From Clostridiales bacterium (GTDB lineage Bacteria; Bacillota; Clostridia; Oscillospirales; Oscillospiraceae): a DNA stretch of 37,994 nucleotides. Under the pieces are notes generated by a model that was not told the DNA's origin, did no database searches, and saw only the letters and a list, made by a program, of their open reading frames with translations. The stretch is from assembly GCA_029268065.1 (NCBI GenBank), contig JAJUHC010000025.1, forward strand, positions 1 through 37,994. Reading direction: 5' to 3'. Both the position numbers and the translations under genes were made by a program. Below are positions 31,988 through 37,994 of the stretch, one piece after another; the first letter of the stretch is position 1, and every line of letters starts with the position of its first letter.

Positions 31988-33085
31988 CTGAATCAAAAGA
32001 TAAACTTGTTTTCCGAGTTCCGGGACAAAGGACTGGAGGCCGCCTTCTTAGAGGAAGCCGGCAAGAACAGTCTTAGGTATATACGCCCCGTGATGCTTTT
32101 GTCCTGCACAATTTACCTGCTGCTCTTTGTTTATGACCTTTTGTGTCTTGACGCGGGATGGCCCGAAATAATAAAATACTCCCTTGTACCGAGGCTTTTC
32201 ATCTTCGCGCTCTGTCTGCTCATCTTTCTCTTTTCAAAAAATGCCGGCAATTTCAGGCTTATTGTAAATGCCACCTCAGCCTTAGTAATGCTTATGTACG
32301 CGTCCCATATATATATGGCCCTGCATCTCACAGGGTTGGATCCGACCGTTGAAGCGCTCAATATTTTCATGCTGGTGCTTGCGCTCTTTTTCCTCCCGAA
32401 CCGCTGGATACTGAGCCTTATACTCTCGGTCGTATCCTGCGTGCTGTTCCTTCTTTTCTCGCCCTTCTTCCTCAAAGGCCTTAAGCCGGAAACGGCGGCA
32501 GTATTCTCCGTTTACTTATTATGGCTAACCGTTTTCATGTCTGGTATGACCCTTCGTACAAACAGCTACAAGAGGGAGCTTTACGCGAAGAGCGTCGAGC
32601 TTGAGCGGCTCACCCTTACGGACGCCCTGACAAATACCGGCAACCGGATGGCCAGCGACGACATGATAAATCGGCTTTGCGAGGAAAAGCGGCGCTTTTG
32701 CGTGGTGCTTTTCGATATAGACGATTTTAAGAGGATAAACGATACCTGCGGGCATACCACCGGAGACGATGTACTCAAAAAGATCGTCTCTCTGGTGCGT
32801 GAGAACATCAGGGAGCGCGACATGCTTGCACGCTGGGGCGGCGAGGAGTTTATAATCCTGCTGAGGGAAACGCCGCTTGAGGCTTCGATTGAAATAGCCG
32901 AACGCCTCTGCCGCGTCATTTCCTCGGAATGCTTTGAAAACGTCGGTTTTTCAGTGACCGCGAGCTTCGGCGTCACGGAGTATATGCCAGGCGACGGGCT
33001 TGCCTCCATACTCCGGCGTGTCGACAGACGGCTCTATTCGGCGAAAAAGAGCGGCAAAAACAGAGTCTGCGCCTCGGGAGAATAA
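31988..33085 (+). CDS. Membrane diguanylate cyclase (GGEEF domain), probable CTG start
   Basis: The protein has about 365 residues. No ATG, GTG or TTG with an SD fits the frame; CTG 31988 has GAGGGGG eight nt upstream, while TTG 32006 lacks an SD. Five or six hydrophobic helices (~30-185, starting PVMLLSCTIYLLLFVYDLL) are followed by a GGDEF domain (~200-360). It contains DALTNTGNRM, FDIDDFKRIND, the active site GGEEF, and an RxxD inhibitory site (RERD) five residues before it. It makes c-di-GMP from two GTP with product feedback. A terminator follows, then comFB. The long structured leader suggests RNA-level control. Confidence 0.9.
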   Translation: MNQKINLFSEFRDKGLEAAFLEEAGKNSLRYIRPVMLLSCTIYLLLFVYDLLCLDAGWPEIIKYSLVPRLFIFALCLLIFLFSKNAGNFRLIVNATSALVMLMYASHIYMALHLTGLDPTVEALNIFMLVLALFFLPNRWILSLILSVVSCVLFLLFSPFFLKGLKPETAAVFSVYLLWLTVFMSGMTLRTNSYKRELYAKSVELERLTLTDALTNTGNRMASDDMINRLCEEKRRFCVVLFDIDDFKRINDTCGHTTGDDVLKKIVSLVRENIRERDMLARWGGEEFIILLRETPLEASIEIAERLCRVISSECFENVGFSVTASFGVTEYMPGDGLASILRRVDRRLYSAKKSGKNRVCASGE

Positions 33086-33115
33086 CCGCGGGACCGCGTT
33101 GGAAAACAGTTAAAC

Positions 33116-33150
33116 AAGGCGTGTACGGCGGCCGCCTTTTTACGTTTTTT
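33116..33150 (+). terminator. Terminator between the cyclase and comFB genes
   Basis: AAGGCG (33116-33121) pairs with CGCCTT (33133-33138), and a T-rich stretch (TTTTTACGTTTTTT) follows. Loop 11 nt, itself containing GGCGGC. Confidence 0.65.
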
Positions 33151-33205
33151 GATATTCGGATTTGGTATTTTCCGTGTACTGCTGATTATCCGCCGACGAA
33201 ACCGG

Positions 33206-33219
33206 TTAAACATGTTTAA
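33206..33219. promoter_or_regulatory. Perfect 14-bp palindrome upstream of comFB
   Basis: TTAAACATGTTTAA is its own reverse complement, 25 nt before the comFB start codon, in an AT-rich leader. It is a candidate operator of an unidentified regulator. No matching palindrome was seen elsewhere in the window. Confidence 0.4.
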
Positions 33220-33244
33220 AAATATAATCCGGGAGGAAATAAAC

Positions 33245-33544
33245 TTGGATATCGAAAGACAGCGTGCAGTCTGCGAGGAGCTGGTGCTTGTAAACATAGT
33301 CGAGGAGCTGGTGAAGGACAGGGTAAACGCCCTCATTGGGGACTTTGACATGTGCTCCTGCAGGATTTGCCGCATGAACGCCTGCGCTCTCGCCTTAAAC
33401 GAGCTGCCGCCGAAATATGTGACCACGACCAGGGGCGTGCTTTTTGCTCTGGTATCGGTCAAAGGCGATGCATACCAAACCGCCGTCGACGTTGAGGTCG
33501 CCAAGGCGCTCGAAAAGGTAAAGGATCACCCGCTGCATGACTAG
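33245..33544 (+). CDS. comFB: ComFB-family protein (late-competence / cyclic-dinucleotide receptor)
   Basis: The protein has 99 residues, as in B. subtilis ComFB (98). The TTG at 33245 is the start because GGGAGG lies eight nt upstream. ATG codons at 33149 or 33212 would add residues without an SD. The family pattern is present: LVNIVEELVKDRVNAL, a Cys-rich FDMCSCRICRMNACALALNELPPKYV, and VDVEVAKALEKV. ComFB proteins have recently been reported to bind cyclic dinucleotides, while the B. subtilis gene lies in the comF competence operon. It comes directly after a diguanylate cyclase, so it is a plausible c-di-GMP effector; this is inferred from neighbours and family reports. Confidence 0.85.
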   Translation: MDIERQRAVCEELVLVNIVEELVKDRVNALIGDFDMCSCRICRMNACALALNELPPKYVTTTRGVLFALVSVKGDAYQTAVDVEVAKALEKVKDHPLHD

Positions 33545-33593
33545 TGAACCGCGTAGTCTTTGTAGAAAATCAGGAACATGCCATAAAAATTCA

Positions 33594-33621
33594 CGCACGG
33601 ACTCAAAAACGGGTCCGTGCG
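33594..33621 (+). terminator. Terminator after comFB
   Basis: CGCACGGAC pairs with GTCCGTGCG (9 bp, 10-nt loop), followed by CGTTACTTTTAT. Confidence 0.7.
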
Positions 33622-33662
33622 CGTTACTTTTATCGGCTCTGTGTCAATAGTTGGGGGGCCGT

Positions 33663-34106
33663 TTATTTGTACGCTCCGCCGATGTATTCGGGTCCTATCA
33701 GGATTGAGAAATGGAAAATCGGCTTATCCACCCTCTTGATGCTTATCCGCATATGCGGCAGCCCCGATGGTATCCATATGAGCGAGCTTCTCGTCAGTGT
33801 GTGCACCTCGCCGTTTATCGTTACCTCAAGCTCGGCGTTCAGGTTATATTTGTCATTGGGGTCGCTTCCGAAGAAGCCTATTATCTCGTTGTAGTCGTGC
33901 TGGTGCTCCTCGAACACCGGGTCTCTTTCCGGCACGGCGTAATACCACGCGGTGTTCATCTGAATGGCTCCGGGAATCACGTTGTTGTCGAGCCAGAGAA
34001 TGCGATCCGAAAACTTTACATACATCTCCTGAAATTCGGGCGACCAGGAGGCTGTCGGAGCCTGAAGCTCCTGAATGATATATTTGCCGTATTTTCCCTC
34101 GGTCAT
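33663..34106 (-). CDS. Cupin-fold protein
   Basis: The protein has 147 residues. The ATG at 34106 with GGGTGG six nt upstream is chosen; a longer frame to 34229 lacks an SD. Cupin motif 1 is HQHDYNE (H-x-H-x3-E), and motif 2 ends in GLPHM, so one metal-binding site is present. The front (QELQAPTASWSPEFQEMY) is helical. Similar single-domain cupins bind metals or small carboxylic acids; no enzymatic role can be fixed. It lies convergent to comFB. Confidence 0.7.
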   Translation of the reverse strand: MTEGKYGKYIIQELQAPTASWSPEFQEMYVKFSDRILWLDNNVIPGAIQMNTAWYYAVPERDPVFEEHQHDYNEIIGFFGSDPNDKYNLNAELEVTINGEVHTLTRSSLIWIPSGLPHMRISIKRVDKPIFHFSILIGPEYIGGAYK

Positions 34107-34283
34107 AAAAAACCACCCTTTCGTTTTATCCGGGCAGAGCGCCCGTTCGCGGCGCGTTGCCGTACCGTCGCAATAATACTCTACCCGTACTGCCGCCGCC
34201 TTGTCAAGCCGGACCCGCCTACGCGGCATTTTTTGTATATTCTGCCGATTTTACACGGCAATTATTGGTCTGATACACGTCAT

Positions 34284-34321
34284 GCAAATCGCCCCATCAT
34301 CAAATATGAGGGGCGATTTGC
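34284..34321. terminator. Hairpin between cupin and DUF6329-like genes
   Basis: GCAAATCGCCCC (34284-34295) pairs perfectly with GGGGCGATTTGC (34310-34321), loop 14 nt. It lies after the stop of the leftward 127-residue gene. No T-run is directly attached. Confidence 0.5.
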
Positions 34322-34345
34322 GTATTTACTGATTATTTTGCGCAC

Positions 34346-34729
34346 TCAGCTCGGCGGAATCACATCGTTCGGAGGCTCTGTCTTATCCTTTTCGGGCCTT
34401 GTTTCGTCCTGTATATACGCCGCCCATTTCGGATAGTCGTGTCCCTCGCTCATTACGAGCACACCGCCCGGCTGGCTTTTCCGCTTCACGAGTATACAGT
34501 GCCACACGCCTTCATAGTCCACGCGGCTTATATCCATATGCTTTTCTATGAACGGCCTGTCGGCGCATAGGTCTGTCACAAAGTTCCTGTATTCGAGCGG
34601 CGAAAGCTCAACCGTAGCTTCGACCGCGAACGCCTTTCGCTGGTGCATGAAATGAGGCCTCGTCAAATCCTCGAGCCTGAATGGATCTTTGACGAAGTAG
34701 GCCGTGTTAAGCTCGCTTATTTTTTTCAC
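34346..34729 (-). CDS. DUF6329-like protein
   Basis: The protein has 127 residues with GTG start and a weak GGGAC ahead. It reads KKISELNTAYFVKDPFRLED, with HFMHQRKAFAVEATVELSPL, RNFVTDLCADRPFIEKH and HCILVKRKSQPGGVLVMSEG. This fits small clostridial proteins of the DUF6329 group, which are often found in phage or ICE surroundings. The last 20 residues are acidic and Pro-rich (DETRPEKDKTEPPNDVIPPS). The function is unknown. It lies upstream of the cupin gene on the same strand, with a hairpin between. Confidence 0.55.
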   Translation of the reverse strand: MKKISELNTAYFVKDPFRLEDLTRPHFMHQRKAFAVEATVELSPLEYRNFVTDLCADRPFIEKHMDISRVDYEGVWHCILVKRKSQPGGVLVMSEGHDYPKWAAYIQDETRPEKDKTEPPNDVIPPS

Positions 34730-34995
34730 CGTCCCATATCATAATATGCCGCTTATTCTTTCACGGCGAAGCCTGAAAAATTCATCGACGAAAATCAGCG
34801 GTTCTCTGTCATAAAGGCGCAATAAGCATCGGATTCTGCGCCGAAAGCGAGCATCTTCCGATATCGCTCGATTTTGGTCGGCAAGGCTCATATGCAATGT
34901 TTTTCCGGCGACACATAGTATGATATGGGGGTGATATTATAAAATTTTGGTGGAACAAAAAAACAGACGCGGAAAAAACGCAGGAAAGGCAGCCT

Positions 34996-35943
34996 GTGGC
35001 GCCCGTTCCCGGCACCTGGCCATGGGCACAGCCGCCCGCGTTTGAATCCTGGTCATGGACACAGCCGCCCTACGAATGCTGGCCCTATATACCTTCACAG
35101 TGTTTCCCGCAGATACCCTGCCGCAAGGGTTGCTGCAGCTTATGCCGCCCATGCGCATGCCGTTGCATATGTCCTCCGGGCCCTCCGGGTCCCGAAGGCC
35201 CTCAGGGTCCCGAAGGTCCGCAGGGTCCCGAAGGTCCGCAGGGCCCCGAAGGTCCGCAGGGTCCCGAGGGTCCGCAGGGCCCCGAAGGTCCGCAGGGTCC
35301 CGAGGGTCCGCAGGGTCCCGAAGGTCCGCAGGGTCCCGAAGGTCCGCAGGGTCCCGAAGGTCCGCAGGGTCCCGAAGGTCCGCAGGGTCCCGAAGGTCCG
35401 CAGGGTCCCGAAGGTCCGCAGGGTCCCGAAGGTCCGCAGGGTCCCGTGGGTCCTCCGGGTCCCGCCGGCCCGGGAGGCGCGGGCTGCGCCTGCATAGCGC
35501 AGATGAAAAATATCCTGCAGCAGCTCATAACGAGGTACCCGAACTCAAATATAACCGTGAAGCTCGACGAAAACGGAACCGCGAGCGGCAGACCCTTCAG
35601 CATAACCGAGGACACAATATTCAACCTTACGACCGCGTCCGGAGCCATTTCCGACCGCGTGAGCATATGCAGCATCGCCTATATAACGCTTACAGGCACG
35701 GACAGCTTCACCGGCTTCACCTATCTGCCCGCTCCCTCTCCGCCTCCAGTTGGCTGCGACGCTGAGTGTGAGAGAGGCGTCAGAAATACTCTTCAGGCGC
35801 TGGCAAACGCCGGGAGGTCCGCGGACGTATTCGCGGGCGGCAGTGCGACCGGAAACCGTCCCGTAACGCTGACCGCCTACGGCGTCGCGGTGCTTGACAA
35901 CAGCATTGCGGTATCCACCTGCAAAATCGAGAAAATATCCTGA
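34996..35943 (+). CDS. Collagen-like surface protein with duplicated C-terminal domain
   Basis: The protein has 315 residues from GTG 34996 (AGGAAAGG six nt upstream). The frame stays open to 34924; an ATA/ATT start near 34936-34939 ([16 protein letters not shown]) after GGGGGTG is possible and would add 20 residues. An aromatic/Pro-rich front ([17 protein letters not shown]) and a Cys-rich stretch ([17 protein letters not shown]) precede fourteen GPEGPQ units and [10 protein letters not shown]. Two related C-terminal domains follow ([16 protein letters not shown]... and [16 protein letters not shown]...), each ending in VSICSI/VSTCKI. Gly-X-Y proteins of this plan occur in exosporium and other surface layers; the role here is inferred. 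There is no signal peptide. Confidence 0.8.
   Translation: MAPVPGTWPWAQPPAFESWSWTQPPYECWPYIPSQCFPQIPCRKGCCSLCRPCACRCICPPGPPGPEGPQGPEGPQGPEGPQGPEGPQGPEGPQGPEGPQGPEGPQGPEGPQGPEGPQGPEGPQGPEGPQGPEGPQGPEGPQGPEGPQGPVGPPGPAGPGGAGCACIAQMKNILQQLITRYPNSNITVKLDENGTASGRPFSITEDTIFNLTTASGAISDRVSICSIAYITLTGTDSFTGFTYLPAPSPPPVGCDAECERGVRNTLQALANAGRSADVFAGGSATGNRPVTLTAYGVAVLDNSIAVSTCKIEKIS
35188..35439 (+). repeat. Fourteen tandem 18-bp repeats coding GPEGPQ
   Basis: 252 bp of near-identical units GGTCCCGAAGGTCCGCAG with only GAA/GAG and GGT/GGC differences. Such tracts are prone to slippage, so copy number may vary between strains and assemblies. Confidence 0.9.
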
Positions 35944-36019
35944 GGTCCGGGGAGAAGGCTTATTTAGCCCCACGCTCTCGCGTAGCACCTTTTCGGACCT
36001 TAAACCTTAAATAAATAAG

Positions 36020-36060
36020 CGGTGCGCTCTCCACGGTTGGAAATGGCGCACCGTTATTTT
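36020..36060 (+). terminator. Terminator after the collagen-like gene
   Basis: CGGTGCGC (36020-36027) pairs with GCGCACCG (36046-36053), followed by TTATTTTTTT. An 18-nt loop. Confidence 0.8.
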
Positions 36061-36148
36061 TTTGCGCAAACTTCGTTTTTCTGCGCGGAAGTCAACAGAT
36101 TGCCGAATATCCATAAAAAAAGAACACAATACGCAGTCGTTATTCTAC

Positions 36149-36177
36149 TTGCTTTATCCATTTTTCTGATATATAAT
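36149..36177 (+). promoter_or_regulatory. Promoter of the MATE gene
   Basis: -35 TTGCTT (36149-36154), 17 nt, consensus -10 TATAAT (36172-36177). The leader is about 105 nt long. Confidence 0.8.
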
Positions 36178-36221
36178 ATCTCAATATAATCCAGCCAATA
36201 GATAGCAAGGAAACTGATTTC

Positions 36222-36266
36222 TTTACGCGTGTTAAGGACGGTTTCTGGGTCCCTGACAGGCGTAAA
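36222..36266 (+). promoter_or_regulatory. Hairpin in the MATE leader
   Basis: TTTACGC (36222-36228) pairs with GCGTAAA (36260-36266); inside it TGT/ACA and GGAC/GTCC continue the stem around an internal loop. It lies 21 nt before the start codon and could control translation. It does not fit a known riboswitch well enough to name. Confidence 0.4.
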
Positions 36267-36287
36267 TAAATTAAAAGGACACATTAT

Positions 36288-37778
36288 ATGGACAAAAAAA
36301 CTGAAATCTTTGAAAAAATGCCGGTCCGCAAGGCTCTGGCGACCCTCGCGATACCGACCATACTCAGCCAGCTCATTACGATGATTTACAACCTCGCGGA
36401 CACCTTCTACATAGGACAGACCGGAAACCCCTTCATGGTCGCGGGCGTATCATTGTCATTCCCGGTCTTCTTCCTGATAATCGCCATTGCGAACCTTTTC
36501 GGCATAGGCGGCGGCAGCCTTATCTCGAGGAAGCTTGGAGCGAAGCGTCCTGACGAGGCGAAGCGCATCAGCTCCTTCTCGTTCTGGACCGGCGCCGTCT
36601 GCGCAGCGCTTTACTCACTGTTTATCTTCTTCAATATGGATTCGCTGCTTAAGCTGCTCGGCGCGAGCGCCAATACGATAAGGTACTCGAAGGACTATGT
36701 GACCTGGGTAATCGTAGTCGGCGGGGTGCCGACCTCGATAGGGGCCCTGATGGGGCATTTTCTCCGCAGCGAGGGCTTTGCGAAGTATTCGAGCGTAGGC
36801 ATCGCCTTCGGCGGGATACTCAACATAATACTTGACCCCATATTCATATTCCCTCTCGCTATGGGAGTCAAGGGAGCCGCGATCGCGACTATGATCTCAA
36901 ATACCTGTGCCATGCTCTATTACTTCATCGTGCTGGCAAAGCTCGGCAAGAGATCCGTTCTGTCCATCTCGCCGAAGCTTTACCGCCTCCCTGCTTCGGA
37001 CATAAAGCAGGTATTTTTCGTCGGGCTTCCGGCAGCTCTGGCGAATCTTCTCGCGAGCTTATCGTCAATGCTCTTCAACAAGCTGGCTTCTGGCTACGGC
37101 GACATAACCATAGCCGCCATCGGCATTGCGAGGAGGACGGACATGATCCCGATGAGCGTCGGAATGGGTCTCACCCAGGGCATGCTGCCGCTTATGGCCT
37201 ATAACTACGCCGCAAAAAATTACAAACGCATGGAGCAGGTCAACAAGTCCGGGCGCTACGCCGCCTATGTGGTGTCAATCGCCTGCATAGTCCTTTTTGA
37301 GATATTCCCCGAGCAGATGGTGAAAATATTCATTAGGGATCCCGAAACCGTAAGGCTGGGCGCCATGATACTCAGGATAGAGTGCCTCGGCGTTCCGATG
37401 ATGCTCACGAACTTCATGACGAACACCACCTTCCAGGCGATGGGCAAGGGCATGCACTCCTTTGTGCTGTCCGTCTGCCGCCAGGGAGTCATAGCGATAC
37501 CCCTCATGTTCCTCATGCGCTCTGTATTCGGGCTCTTCGGGCTTATCTGGACTCAGCCCCTCTCCGATTTCATCACCATGCTTATCTCGCTGACCCTCTA
37601 TTATTCCACCATAAGGAAGCTCCACCGCGAGAGCGACGAGTACGAGCTCCAGCTTAAGCGTGCGAACGTGGAAGCGGCGTCCGCTGACGCCCAGACCCTC
37701 TCCGGCGATGCGGATGGAATACCCGAAGGCTCTCAGGAGAAGATAGATACGGCCGCCGCCGAGGAGCTTGACGCCTAG
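36288..37778 (+). CDS. MATE-family multidrug exporter
   Basis: The protein has 496 residues; AAAAGGA lies nine nt before the ATG. Twelve transmembrane helices are predicted. Typical MATE stretches are LATLAIPTILSQLITMIYNL, DTFYIGQ, FPVFFLIIAIANLFGIGGGS, GGILNIILDPIFIFPLAMGV and the second-half repeat GLPAALANLLASLSSMLFNK. This family exports cationic drugs or metabolites using Na or H gradients; the substrate cannot be told. The C-terminal tail (~465-496) is acidic and longer than usual (SADAQTLSGDADGIPEGSQE). It is a single-gene unit with its own promoter and a hairpin after the stop. Confidence 0.9.
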   Translation: MDKKTEIFEKMPVRKALATLAIPTILSQLITMIYNLADTFYIGQTGNPFMVAGVSLSFPVFFLIIAIANLFGIGGGSLISRKLGAKRPDEAKRISSFSFWTGAVCAALYSLFIFFNMDSLLKLLGASANTIRYSKDYVTWVIVVGGVPTSIGALMGHFLRSEGFAKYSSVGIAFGGILNIILDPIFIFPLAMGVKGAAIATMISNTCAMLYYFIVLAKLGKRSVLSISPKLYRLPASDIKQVFFVGLPAALANLLASLSSMLFNKLASGYGDITIAAIGIARRTDMIPMSVGMGLTQGMLPLMAYNYAAKNYKRMEQVNKSGRYAAYVVSIACIVLFEIFPEQMVKIFIRDPETVRLGAMILRIECLGVPMMLTNFMTNTTFQAMGKGMHSFVLSVCRQGVIAIPLMFLMRSVFGLFGLIWTQPLSDFITMLISLTLYYSTIRKLHRESDEYELQLKRANVEAASADAQTLSGDADGIPEGSQEKIDTAAAEELDA

Positions 37779-37825
37779 GCCCCAAAGGTATCAAGCTCGG
37801 CGCAAGATAAAAGAAAACTCAGAGC

Positions 37826-37856
37826 TCAGCCCCCGTCCGGTTCGGACGGGGGCTGA
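37826..37856 (+). terminator. Hairpin after the MATE gene
   Basis: A perfect 14-bp stem (TCAGCCCCCGTCCG with CGGACGGGGGCTGA) and a 3-nt loop, with no direct T-run. The terminal repeat begins at 37858, mirroring the arrangement at the other end. Confidence 0.65.
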
Positions 37857-37857
37857 T

Positions 37858-37994
37858 CAGCCTGTCAAAGAACGGCGGTTTTCAGCTTACGAAAACCGCG
37901 GTTCTTTGCGTATAACAGGCAAAAATAAGCCAAATCCGAGAAAACAAAGGGCTATTTGAGACCCAAATGGCCAGCTTTTTGAGATTCATGGCAG
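37858..37994. repeat. Right copy of the 137-bp terminal inverted repeat
   Basis: Exact reverse complement of positions 4-140. It starts one nt after the MATE terminator hairpin and runs to the last base of the window, so its true outer limit cannot be seen. Confidence 0.85.

Noticed and set aside
35188-35439. Short regular repeats resembling a CRISPR array
   Set aside because: The 18-bp units are contiguous with no spacers and code in frame for GPEGPQ; no cas genes are present.
35202-35675. Antisense open frames across the collagen repeat
   Set aside because: They are low-complexity mirror readings of the Gly-X-Y codons, without start signals.
36184-36287. Purine riboswitch before the MATE gene
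   Set aside because: GGTTTCT and TATAATC-like pieces occur, but the three-way junction and loop-loop partners do not line up.

Overview
The window looks like a chromosomal contig of a Gram-positive Bacillota, most likely class Clostridia (Oscillospirales-like). The reasons are strong Shine-Dalgarno sites (AAGGAG, GGGAGG), GC-rich genes with AT-rich promoters, S-layer-homology (SLH) cell-surface proteins, ComFB, DUF3810-type and BIG2-type genes, and Firmicute-type intrinsic terminators. No tRNA, rRNA, CRISPR array, integrase or transposase gene was seen. The two ends carry the same 137-bp sequence in opposite orientation, so the contig probably stops at a dispersed repeat.

Left part (0.2-7.6 kb): a 1,883-residue secreted SLH protein with a PQQ-type propeller, cadherin-like domains and two DUF4430 (transcobalamin C-domain-like) modules is read leftward. 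Its leader holds a cobalamin riboswitch followed by an intrinsic terminator. This predicts a B12-repressed surface cobalamin-binding protein. An AraC/GyrI-type regulator is divergent from it.

Phage-derived part (7.7-21.1 kb, all but one gene leftward): small membrane protein, P22-type portal, TerS-like protein, scaffold, coat protein with an Ig-like tail, connector, large tail-hub/stabilisation-like protein, two collagen-like fibres, a kelch-like receptor protein, an XkdX-like peptide, an XhlA-like protein, an endolysin with an SLH-like end, two holin-like proteins and a repeat protein. All frames are intact and the particle should be short-tailed. The large terminase (29.0-30.4 kb) lies about 8 kb away behind non-phage genes, in a putative operon with a metallo-beta-lactamase-fold hydrolase. 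No integrase, repressor or replication genes are present. The layout fits either a split or decaying prophage or a domesticated, gene-transfer-agent-like particle.

Middle (21.4-28.7 kb): a Nudix hydrolase, a secreted GLUG/copper-amine-oxidase-N protein, an SLH protein with a Pro-rich tail plus a small partner, a DUF3810-type membrane metallopeptidase and a secreted seven-repeat BIG2 protein. Between BIG2 and TerL is a 240-bp array of seven back-to-back hairpins bounded by inverted copies of one palindrome.

Right part (31.2-37.8 kb): a membrane diguanylate cyclase with a structured leader and a probable CTG start, followed by ComFB (a recently proposed cyclic-dinucleotide receptor); a cupin protein; a DUF6329-like protein; a collagen-like protein with fourteen 18-bp repeats and a duplicated C-terminal domain; and a MATE exporter with its own promoter and a hairpin leader.
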